A DNA stretch of 64,000 bases from Spiroplasma sp. BIUS-1 (GTDB taxonomy: Bacteria > Bacillota_I > Bacilli_A > Mycoplasmatales > Mycoplasmataceae), in NCBI RefSeq assembly GCF_010365805.1, contig NZ_CP048386.1:682001-746000 (forward strand). The letters run 5' to 3'. The translations under genes were made by a program, and so were the position numbers. The notes below the pieces were generated by a model. It ran no database searches, was not told the DNA's origin, and was given only the letters and a program-made list of their open reading frames with translations. Below, piece after piece: positions 55,209-64,000 of the stretch (positions are counted from its first letter, which is position 1; every line of letters starts with the position of its first letter).

Positions 55209-55832
55209 TTTTGTCATTATTATCATTGCTTCTTTTTCGACTTCTATTTCCCCATTTACATATGGAATAAACTCATTAGAATAAGCAAATGAATTTAAAG
55301 CTTCTAAATTAGCTTTTTCAACTTCATATTTCATCCCTTTTATTGTAATAACATTATCTTCTAAACTGAATAAAGAAACATATGTATAGTCTTGATAATT
55401 ATTAAATTCTAAACAATTGATACCTTTTTTTATTTTAAAAATAATTGAATCATCGTTTATTATTTTTAATTCATGTTTAAATACATACTCAATTATTGTT
55501 AAGTTCATATCATATCTTTTAGAAGGTTTCACAACCATAGTTATATCTTTGTAACCATTTTCTTTTAAATATTTTATAGCAGCAATTCCATCTAAAAAGT
55601 CTTTTTCTGAATCTAATTTTATAAATTCATTTGCATTTACTTTTATCGATTCTAATTCTTGATTGGTTACTTGATCAAAATCAGACATTGCTAAGTCAAT
55701 TCTTATATTTTTTTCAATAAGACTCAAACAACCTCTTTCAATACCCATTATAAAGTGGCTTTTTTCAAAAGGTTTAAGATTTATATTTGTTTCACTAATA
55801 ACAATTAAAGCCTTATCCTTCAAGATTAACAA
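55206..55832 (-). CDS. thiN: Thiamine pyrophosphokinase
   Basis: ThiN converts thiamine to the cofactor thiamine pyrophosphate. The roughly 208-residue protein shows the family order: an ALIVISE start, GIERGCLSLIEKNIRIDLAMSDFDQV with the Asp-rich site, KLDSEKDFLDG and LFSLEDNVITIKGMKYEV. Overall similarity to textbook ThiN is moderate. The start is uncertain: TTG 55832 has an AGAGAG site, TTG 55823 is the alternative, and no ATG is near. It overlaps the rpe stop and lies in the rpe-thiN order of Bacillus. Confidence 0.85.
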   Translation of the reverse strand: MLILKDKALIVISETNINLKPFEKSHFIMGIERGCLSLIEKNIRIDLAMSDFDQVTNQELESIKVNANEFIKLDSEKDFLDGIAAIKYLKENGYKDITMVVKPSKRYDMNLTIIEYVFKHELKIINDDSIIFKIKKGINCLEFNNYQDYTYVSLFSLEDNVITIKGMKYEVEKANLEALNSFAYSNEFIPYVNGEIEVEKEAMIIMTK

Positions 55833-56487
55833 CTCGCTCTCTTAAATTTGATATATTTTCTCCTACCAAGTAACTTCCAGCAACAATCATATCAACTCCT
55901 GCTTGTTGAACTAATTTATATGTTTCTTGATTAATTCCACCATCAACTTGAACAAGGTAACTATAATTATTTTCTTGTTTTATTTTTTGTAATTCTTTTA
56001 TTTTATCTACAGAATTTGGAATAAAACTTTGACCTCCAAAACCAGGTTGAACACTCATAACAAGAACGTTTTGAATTTTTGAAAGATATTTTTCTATTTC
56101 TTTTACTTCTGTATTTGGATTAATAGACAGTGAAGCTTTTAAATTATTTTTTTGACAAAATTCAATAAAATCTTCGATTTGAGTTTCACTTAATGCTTCA
56201 AAGTGTAGAGTTATTTGCTCTACATTTTTTAATACAAAAGGTTTTAAGTATTCTTCAACACTCAGGTTAACTATTTTAACCATTAAGTGTAAGTCCATTT
56301 TAAAATTATATTTATTCACTATATCTGATAATATTTTGGGTCCAAAAGATAAGTTAGGAACAAAATTATAATCCATTACATCATAATGTATTCACTCTAT
56401 TCCAGCATCTTGCAAATTATCTAAGTCCTTTTTTAGATCTAAGAAGTTTGCAGTCAAAATACTCGGAGCTACTATATATTTTTTCAT
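55813..56487 (-). CDS. rpe: Ribulose-phosphate 3-epimerase
   Basis: Rpe interconverts ribulose-5-phosphate and xylulose-5-phosphate. The 224-residue protein shows APSILTANFLDL near 7-18, the HYDVMDYNFVPNLSFGP metal site, DLHLMV, the PGFGGQSF loop and VDGGIN. A UGA Trp precedes IHYDV. The ATG overlaps the rsgA stop as TAATG, indicating coupled translation. Confidence 0.95.
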
Positions 56488-57377
56488 TAATATTTTCTCC
56501 TTTTAGATTGTTCTTCAATTTCAGATTGTACTTTAACATAATCATTGTATATAAACTCTGGGAAAGTACCTTCACTTACAGATTTTATAACTCCACAACC
56601 AGGTGTGTTGTTTATATGTAAGCAATTATTAAACTTACAACTTGTGTTTTTAAAGAACTCAATACTTAAAGCAATTTCTTCTGCTTCTATTTCCTTATAT
56701 TCAAAAGAAGAAAAACCGGGAGTGTCACCAATTAAAGCATCTTTATAAATGAATAGCTCATTTTTTGTAGTTGTATGTTTTCCCCTATTTAAAGCTTTCG
56801 AAATTTCTTGAGTTTTTTCAAATAGATTAGGAATTATATGATTTAAAGTAGTTGATTTACCAGCTCCGGTTTGCCCTGTGAAAACTGAAGTTTTGCTTTC
56901 TAGACTTTTCAAAAAGCTAACTCACTCTTTATCTGTGTCTATCATGTTGTTTATTAAATAAGTTTCATAGCCTAGTTTTTTATATTCCTTTGCTCTTTCA
57001 ACTTCTATATCTTTCGTGTTTGCTAAATCAACTTTTGTAAATGCCAATACTGGTTTAATACCTAAAGACTCAACAAAAAATAGATACTTATTTAATGTAT
57101 ATGTATTTAATACAGGGTCTTTCAAAGAAGTTATTATAACAACTTGATCAATATTAGAAATTCTAGGTCTATAAAGTTCATTTTTTCTTTCCAATATATT
57201 TGTTAAAGAACCTTTGAAGTTATCTTGATCTATTATTTCAAATTCTACATAGTCTCCTGTTGTAGGTTTTTTGTTGCTATGTCTTATTTTCCCTGTTGCT
57301 TTGCACTCATAAAGATTTTCTTCAAAAAGAACATAAGCATACTCACTTAATATTTTTAAAATTATACCTTTATTCAT
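56487..57377 (-). CDS. rsgA: Ribosome small-subunit-dependent GTPase RsgA
   Basis: RsgA checks late 30S assembly and is a circularly permuted GTPase. The 296-residue protein has an N-terminal OB-fold, then TKVDLA (G4), GQTGAGKST (G1) and DTPGFSSF (G3). The C-terminal zinc knuckle C-x4-C-x-H-x5-C is present in CKFNNCLHINNTPGC. SD is weak (GGTG) and the start is one base after the prkC stop. A UGA Trp is located near 152. Confidence 0.95.
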
Positions 57378-57378
57378 G

Positions 57379-58389
57379 TTACAACACCATTACCAATACC
57401 AATGTCAATATAAGCGCAACAAATATAACCATAAAAGCAATAAAGAACTTAGTTCTTGCAGTTACTGGAAGTTTGTCATAAGCTGTTCCAACTTTTATTG
57501 TTTTATGTCCATCATTTGTATTCAATTTAACTTTTCTGTGATAAACATATGGTTTTGGATTGTCAGTGGCTTTGATTTTTAATAATTCTCTTTTAACTTC
57601 ATCCACTGATTCAAACCTGTTTTCAGGTTCTTTTTCAATCATTTTTAAAATCAAGTTTTCTAGACTTTGTGGAATTGCAGGGTTAATAAGTCTAGGACTA
57701 GTTGGTGTTTCTTTCAAGTGCTTTGCAGCAATTTTCGGTGCCTCTTTTGCAACGAAAGGTGCTGTACCAGTTGCAAATTCATATAACATTATTCCTAATG
57801 AATAAATATCGCTTTGAGGTGATGGAGCTTGTGCAGCAATTACTTCTGGGGGCATGTATTTTGGAGTACCAATTGCTTTATTTATTTCTGTTGATTTACC
57901 CTCCATAACAGAAATACCAAAGTCACCCAATTTAACCTCTCCCGATTGAGTAAGTAAAACATTATCAGGTTTAATATCTCTGTGAATAATTTGCAATTTA
58001 TGAGCTTCAGAAAGAGCTTCACAAATTTTTGAAAAGTAATATTTCAATTCTTTTAAAGTCATTGATCCAAATTCTTGAAACTTATCTTTTAAAGTTCCAC
58101 CCTCAACACATTCAAGAATAATAAATCATTCTTGACCTTGCTGAATAATGTCAAATAATTTAACAACATTGGGATTTGATCCTAATCTAGCAAAAGCTTC
58201 TTTTTCAATTTCAAATCTTTCTTGACCAACAGGTTTTATAACTATTTCTGGAGCAACAACTTTTACAGCAACTATTGTTTTTGTAAAAATATCATATGCT
58301 TTAAAAACAGATGCCATTCCACCTTTACCAAGCTGATTTAAAACTTCGTATCTATCATTTATTAATGATCCTGGTTCATAATTGCTCAT
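57379..58389 (-). CDS. prkC: Membrane Ser/Thr protein kinase without extracellular sensor
   Basis: A Hanks-type kinase of 336 residues: glycine loop GKGGMASV (21-28), Lys43 in AVKV, catalytic HRDIKPDN (136-143), DFG (156-158) and GTPKYMPPE. After the kinase domain comes a basic juxtamembrane segment and a single C-terminal membrane helix (about 312-335), at which the protein ends. The PASTA repeats of Bacillus PrkC are absent, consistent with a wall-less cell. Together with stp it forms a reversible phosphorylation pair. It has an SD AAAGGAG and probably its own promoter after the stp terminator. Confidence 0.95.
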
Positions 58390-58420
58390 AGTATTGCTCC
58401 TTTACCAATAATATAATAAC

Positions 58421-58451
58421 AAAAAAAGCAGAGTTAAATTACTCTGCTTCA
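58421..58451 (-). terminator. stp terminator, overlapping its stop codon
   Basis: AAGCAGAG-TAATTTAA-CTCTGCTT with a T run on the minus strand; the stop TAA (58439-58441) is the first part of the loop. It lies between stp and prkC, so these two genes may be unlinked or only partly co-transcribed. Confidence 0.75.
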
Positions 58452-59197
58452 ATAATTAAAATTGATAAATTGTCAGTTGATACATTATCTTTTGCATCTT
58501 CAACAATTAAATGTGCTTTATCTTTAAGTTTAACTTTTGGATTTCCTAATGTTGAAGCTGTAATTTCTTCATCCATATAATCGTGAACTCCATCAGTTGT
58601 TAAGATATAAATACCTTCTTGGTTTTCAATAAAGTATGTATCTATTCTTAAAGTTTTTTGTGGCCCTAAAGCACTTGTTAAAACCTTTCAAAATGTGAAG
58701 TCATTTGCTTTTTCATAAACACCTGACATTTGAATGTCTTTTCTTTCTGCTTCAGGAGTTGAGTTTCATAAGTTTTGATCTTGAGTGATTTGGAATAACT
58801 CTTCATTTACTAATTTATATGTTCTTGAATCTCCAACGTTAATTACAAATCCACCAACTTTTGTAAATAGGATTGCAGTTAAAGTTGTTCCCATATCTCT
58901 AGTTTCAAATCTTTCATTTGAATATTCAACCATTTCAGTTAATATGTTGTTTACACAACTTCTCAATCATCTATTAACTTCTTTTTGATTCATATTAGAA
59001 AAATCATTTTCATGAAAGTACTCGATGAACTTTTCTACCGCTATTTTTGATGCAACTTCCCCATAGGCATGTCCACCCATTCCGTCACAAACAACACCAA
59101 GAGCTTCTCCTGATTTTTTTGTTGCAAAGTCAAGATTATCTTGATTTGATTTTCTGTAGTTACCTATATCGGTAAGCATTGCACTTTTAAATTTCAT
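58439..59197 (-). CDS. stp: PP2C-type protein phosphatase
   Basis: Dephosphorylates substrates of the adjacent kinase. The 252-residue protein has the PPM family motifs: SNQDN (Asp20), CDGMGGH (Asp38, Gly39), DMGTTLTAI, VGDSRTY and TTDGVHDY. These hold the two-metal centre. Three UGA Trp are in frame. Its start overlaps the rlmN end by 11 bases. Confidence 0.95.
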
Positions 59198-60260
59198 TTT
59201 TTAGGACACCTTCCCTTTTGGCTCTTAATTGACCACAAGCTGCATCAATATCTGCTCCAAATTCTTTTCTAACTATTGCATTAATTCCTTGTTTTTTAAG
59301 AATCTTAAAGAACTCATCAATTCTTTTAGATTTTCTATATTCGTTTTCTTCAACTTCATTATAAGGAATTAAGTTAACATAACCATTTATCCCTCTTATT
59401 ATTTTTGCTAACTCATTTGCATGTTCTGGTTTATCATTAACACCATCAATTAATATATATTCAAAAGTAACTCTTCTGTTTGTTTGATCAACATAATATC
59501 TAACTGATTCCAACAACTTTTCAATTGGAAAAGCTTTGTTAATTGGCATCATTTGATTTCTAACTTCATTGTTAGAAGCATGTAAAGAAATTGCTAAATT
59601 TATTTGAGTTTTTAAGTCTGCAAACTCTTTGATTTTTGGAACAACACCACAAGTAGATATTGTGATATGTCTTGCCCCAATTTCAAACCCTCTCTTATCA
59701 TTAACTATTTTTACAAATTTCAGAACATTATCATAATTATCGAAAGGTTCTCCGATTCCCATTACAACAATATGACTAACTCTTGATCTTTTGTTATCTG
59801 GGTCGTTTTTATATTTTTCTTTTAAGAATAAATTCATTGTATATATTTGTCTAACTATTTCATCTGTAGAAAGATTTCTTTCTGTTTTTATTAGACCTGA
59901 GGCACAGAATTTACATGACATTCTACACCCAACTTGTGTTGTAACACAAACTGATTGACCATATTTTTGTGGCATCAAAACAGTTTCGATTGTTTTTTTA
60001 TCATCAAGCATAAATAAGATTTTTATTGTTCCATCTTTTGATTCTTCAGTAACTAAATCTTTTAATAAATCAGCTGTGAATCTTTCTTTGATAAATTCTC
60101 TCAACTCTTTACTTAAGTTAGTCATGTTATCAAAATTAGTTTCCATCTTGATATAAACTCAATCATAAATTTGTTTTGCAGAAAACTTCTTAAATCCATT
60201 TTCCATAAGAATATTTTCCAACTCTTCAATTGTGTATCTAAATATGCTTGTTTGTTCCAT
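59187..60260 (-). CDS. rlmN: Dual-specificity rRNA/tRNA adenine-C2 methyltransferase RlmN
   Basis: A radical-SAM enzyme that methylates A2503 of 23S rRNA and A37 of some tRNAs. The 357-residue protein has the cluster motif C112-x3-C116-x2-C119 (CRMSCKFC), MGIGEPFDNYDN, STCG and LIPYN. The mechanistic C-terminal Cys342 lies in GADIDAACGQL. The N-terminal accessory domain has a UGA Trp in IYDWVY. It needs Fe-S clusters (Suf, this window) and SAM (MetK, this window). Confidence 0.96.
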
Positions 60261-60302
60261 AAAAATTTAACTCCAAAATATATTTTAACACACTATAATT
60301 GT

Positions 60303-62747
60303 TTAGTTTAAAGACTTATTTTTATTTTCACTTTTTTTATAAACACTTTTCAATATAAAAAACAGCGCTATCGAGATACCAAAAGTAATTGGAATTAAAA
60401 CTAAAGCTAGTTTTTTGGATGTTTTTTTATCTTCTTTATTTTCGGTTTGCTCTTTTTCAATATCTTTTTCTTTATTTATAGTTATTTTAAGTTTTTCTCC
60501 CTTTTCATTTATAACTTCAAAATAACATTTATTAGAATTTGGTTTTAAAGAAAACACAAGCATATCATCTTCTTGTTCTATTAAAGTATTTTCATCTAAA
60601 TGAATTATTTCAAAACTATCTTTTTCAAAAGCTATTTTTTTGTTTTCATAATCAAGTTTTTTTTCTTGAATTTCATCAAATACTTTTATTTTTATTCTGC
60701 TTTCTTCGTTTTTGTATTTTACTGTGATTTCAAAATCCCCATTTGTTTTTGCAAAGTAAATTATTTTGTTGTCTATTATAGTTGCTATTAAATCATTTGA
60801 ACTAGTTTCTAATGTTATTTCAGAAGGATCCATTTGTTCAAAATTATTTATTTTAACTTCTTGAGTCGTTTGCTTTTGTATTATTGAAACACTTTTCTCT
60901 AAATTAATTGATGAAGCATTTTCAGTTACTTCTATAAATATTTTTTCTGAATGTTTAGTTATATTTGACATAACCTCTATTTCATAACTACCTACAGAAC
61001 TTGATTTAACTTTAATTTTATTTTCTACAATTTTTGCATTCAAATTTTTATCTCTATTTATTAAAATAATTTGATCTAAATAACTAGAGTTAATTTCTAT
61101 TTCTCCAACTTCTCCTCTTGAGATTTCTAAATTGTTTTTTTCTAATTCGTAGTATCCTTCTTCTCTATCCACAAAAACATTAATTATCTTTTTGCTTTTT
61201 GCATCTATAGAGTCTAATTCAATGAAACCAGAACCAAACGCATTAGCTCTAATTTTCAAAATATTATTTTTTTCAAAATTTACTTCCAGGTTATTACTTG
61301 ATTTTATTTTTATTTTTCTAAATTCTTCAGCATTTATAATGAACAATTCACTAACATTATTATTTTTTAAAGTTAAACTCTCGTTAGATACTTTAAAATC
61401 TTTAAATTTAAGTTCTTCTCCAACAGGTTTTGATTCACTTGTTATTTTAAAATTATCTAGAATATAATTTTTTTCAGTAGATACAAATTTTATATCTGAT
61501 CAGTTTGAAAAATTAATATAACCATCTAACTTTTTAATGCTGTGTTGGACACTTACATAGAAAGTTAGTATTCCACCCTTAGGTTTTTCATAAGTGTATT
61601 TAAAAACAGCAGACTTTTCAGAATTAAATTTTTTTATAGAGTTTGAGTTTTCAAGATCATCATTATCAAAGAAAATTTCTTCTTCTTTTATTTTATAATT
61701 CTTAGAAATGTAGTATTTTATTTTATCGTGATTAAGAGCTAAGTTTTTAGATTTGCTCTCATAATTTAAATAAATAGAGTCATTATCTTCATTTACATTT
61801 TCATTTTTGAAAACAACTTTCAAATTTTTAACTATCACTTTATCTCTTTCGAACACATCAACCGTTCCAACATAATCTTTATTATCAAATAAATCTTTTG
61901 AGTATACAGTTTTTAAATTTACACTATGATAAATATTTTTTTGTATATTTAAAAACTTGTAGAACTCTTCATCATAAATTAGTTTCACTTCTAAATCTCT
62001 TCTTGAATATGAGTAATTTCTATTCGATTTAGTGTTGTGTGTGTAGAATATTTCTTCTTTGTCTTTAAAAGCATTTTTTCTTGAGCTGAATTTTGTTTTA
62101 ACTTCTTTTAAAACCATTCCACCTTTAGTGATTTTTCCTATATATTGTTGTGTGTTATTATCAAAAAACATTTTAGAATCTTTTAATATCTCTTCTACAA
62201 CGATCCCTGTAATTAATAAGCCTTCACTTTTTTCTGTATATATTTTTTCAAATTTAAGATTTAGCTTTGTATAAATAAAAGTATCATTCCATTTATCGTG
62301 GTAGCTATATTCCTTTTCAATAGTTTTTTCTTTTTGTCTTTTATCCAAACTAACTTTAAAATCAAAAGTTTCATTAGACATGTTTGGATTTGAAGCAAAA
62401 GTACTTATTGAATTTCCATTTGAATCTCTTTCTATTATGTTTGTGAAACTTAATTCTAAGCTAGAATCAAATCAATAATCAGTCATATGATCTAATTGCA
62501 AATCTTTAATAGATATAAACTGTTCAACTTTAGTTTTATAAACCAAACTGTTTGGATATCTATCCACAGTCACGTTTTCATCTCTAAGAGATGGTGCATC
62601 AATTACATAGAAAGGTTCTTTTATAACCTCATTGTTTTGAATAGAGTCTTGACTTCCTATAACTTCAACAATTTTTGACTCTAAAGATAAAACAGAACTT
62701 GTCCCAACTCCAGAAGTCAATAAAAGTAATTTAAGAATTTTTAACAT
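60303..62747 (-). CDS. Large surface protein with signal peptide and C-terminal anchor (814 residues)
   Basis: I do not recognise a family. A signal peptide (1-20, MLKILKLLLLTSGVG) precedes about 750 outward-facing residues. A single C-terminal membrane helix (about 780-800, LALVLIPITFGISIALFFIL) and a basic tail follow, giving an outside-facing anchored protein. From about 420 on, segments of roughly 80-90 residues with alternating beta pattern, ending in phrases like KIINVFVDREEG, KIFIEVTEN and RIKIKVFDE, look like bacterial Ig-like domains. Two UGA Trp occur inside it. It interrupts the conserved rsmB-rlmN order. Confidence 0.85.
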
Positions 62748-62783
62748 TAATAATTCCTCCCCTTACTTTATCGACCAAAAATA

Positions 62784-62814
62784 AAAAAATGAAAATTATT
62801 TAATTTTCATTTTA
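62784..62814 (-). terminator. rsmB terminator overlapping its stop codon
   Basis: ATGAAAATTA-AA-TAATTTTCAT with a T run on the minus strand; the rsmB stop (62796-62798) is in the hairpin. Confidence 0.75.
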
Positions 62815-64000
62815 CATATATAGAAACCATCGTTGTCGTATTCTCTTCCAAAAAAGACTTTTTCAAAAATCTTTTCTATATCTTTGTGTCTCTCAAGAAA
62901 CTTTTCAATTTGATTTTCATTTTCATCTTTATTTATTGTGCAAGTAGAGTAAACCAACTCTCCATCTTTGTCTAAACACCTATATGCTTTTTCTAAAAGT
63001 TCTAATTGTAGATTTAATAAATTTTGAGTTTCTGTTTCAGAATGCTTCTTCAATTTTATTTCAGGTTTTCTTCTTAATACACCATATCCCGAACATGGAG
63101 CATCCAATAAAATATAATTATATTTTCTTTCATCAATATCTAGTGCGTTTTTGCAAACTAAATTTACATTTTCCACACCTAGTCTATTTAAGTTTTCTTG
63201 AATTAATTTCATTTTGTTTTCTTGCAATTCATAAGCATCAATTGTTCCTGTGTTTTGCATAATTTGAGCTAAGTGAGTTAACTTACCACCCGGAGCACAA
63301 CACATATCTAAAACTTTAGATTCTTTTCTTGGGTTAAGAATATGTGAAGCCAAACCACTAGTTTGATCTTGTATTGTTACGTATCCTTTTTTGAAAATAT
63401 CTTCATTGACGATATTTTTATTTGAAAGATAAAAATAATTAATTAACTTAGAGTTTTTTAATTCATATTTTTCTAAATAATTTTTTTCAAACTCTTCTTT
63501 AGAAATTTTCAAAGTATTTAGTCTCATACTAATTTTACTTTCTACATTTGAAATTAAAACAAATTCTTCAGCTTGATCTCTAGAATAATCTTTTTCTATT
63601 TTTTTAAATAATCAAAATGGAAAACCATTCTCTAAAGATAAAATATTTTGCTTATTTTTAATATCAACTTCTCAATATTTTTCTTCTAAAAGTGATTTAG
63701 AAACTTTATTTACAAGACCACTATAGTTCTTGTTTATATCTTTTGCTATTTCTACAGCTTCATTTATTACATAGTAAGGCTTAGAATTTAAGAATTTTAT
63801 TTGATATAAGTTCATCCATAATAATATTTGAATCTTATAATCTGTTTTTTCAGGATCTATTAATTTATTTACAACATACTCTAAATAAATTTTGTATTGA
63901 ATTGTTCCATACACCAATTTAAAAATAAAAGCTATGTCTTCTTTTGACATAGCTTCTTTTTTTATAAGATTGTTAAGTAATTTATTTGAGAACTTATTAT
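62796..64000 (-). CDS. rsmB: 16S rRNA (cytosine-967-C5)-methyltransferase RsmB, N-terminus cut by the window edge
   Basis: The visible 400 residues begin in a NusB-like RNA-binding domain (FSNKLLNNLIKKEA onwards) and continue into the SAM-dependent core: DQTSGLASHIL, DMCCAPGGKLTHLA, LDAPCSGYGVLRRKPE with the catalytic-type Cys, and VYSTCTI with the nucleophile Cys. UGA Trp codons are at 63672 and inside LENGFPFW. It is upstream of the surface-protein gene on the same strand. Confidence 0.95.

Noticed and set aside
55086-55292. Reading frame starting MAELVDAADSKSAEKS
   Set aside because: It is the translation of tRNA-Leu, a well-known false gene.

Overview
The window is AT-rich and reads correctly only with UGA as tryptophan (genetic code 4). 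Nearly every long gene, including rpmB, smc, sufB, pgi, rnc and rlmN, keeps its conserved family sequence straight through in-frame TGA codons. With a gapN-type glycolytic enzyme, a Suf cluster, lipoproteins ending their signals in AC-G, and FtsX-like giant permeases, this points to a wall-less Mollicute of the Entomoplasmatales, most probably a Spiroplasma (genus inferred from gene content and style, not from a search). I found no insertion sequence, prophage or CRISPR array.

Layout. 1-3600: 5' part of 23S rRNA, spacer without tRNA, 16S rRNA and leader, all minus strand. 3.7-12.2 kb: a UGA-rich membrane protein, gapN, a SpoU methylase, dUTPase, pgi with an S1-domain protein, a lone NifU-like protein and two small membrane proteins. 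12.2-16.9 kb: a compact sufCDSUB operon. 17.0-21.1 kb: two large lipoprotein genes on the plus strand, joined by a TAATG overlap. 21.2-30.2 kb: HIT protein, YhaM-type nuclease, a 678-residue protein that looks like an inactivated E2 acyltransferase with long acidic coiled-coil arms, trmFO, cutC, metK behind a SAM-I-like riboswitch, an alpha/beta hydrolase without its nucleophile, and a small protein with high-expression codon use.

30.3-64.0 kb follows the order known from Bacillus subtilis: rsmB, rlmN, stp (prpC), prkC, rsgA, rpe, thiN, rpmB, gls24/yloU, fakA/yloV, plsX, rnc, smc, ftsY, ylxM. Lineage-specific blocks interrupt this backbone. They are an 814-residue surface protein between rsmB and rlmN; a lipoprotein phosphodiesterase-like gene plus tRNA-Leu between thiN and rpmB; a 250-residue membrane protein, a 1222-residue FtsX-like permease and a 13-cysteine miniprotein between fakA and plsX; and the pst operon, two secreted proteins and a 968-residue permease between smc and ftsY.

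Functionally, the window combines Fe-S assembly (Suf, NifU-like), glycolysis (pgi, gapN), phosphate uptake (pstS, fused pstCA, pstB, phoU), phospholipid precursor steps (fakA, plsX), SAM synthesis with feedback control, RNA modification and maturation (rlmN, rsmB, trmFO, rnc, rsgA), protein targeting (ftsY, ylxM) and a kinase/phosphatase pair. Genes are tightly packed: many pairs overlap as TAATG, ATGATTAA or ATGCTTAA, and several stop codons lie inside terminator hairpins.
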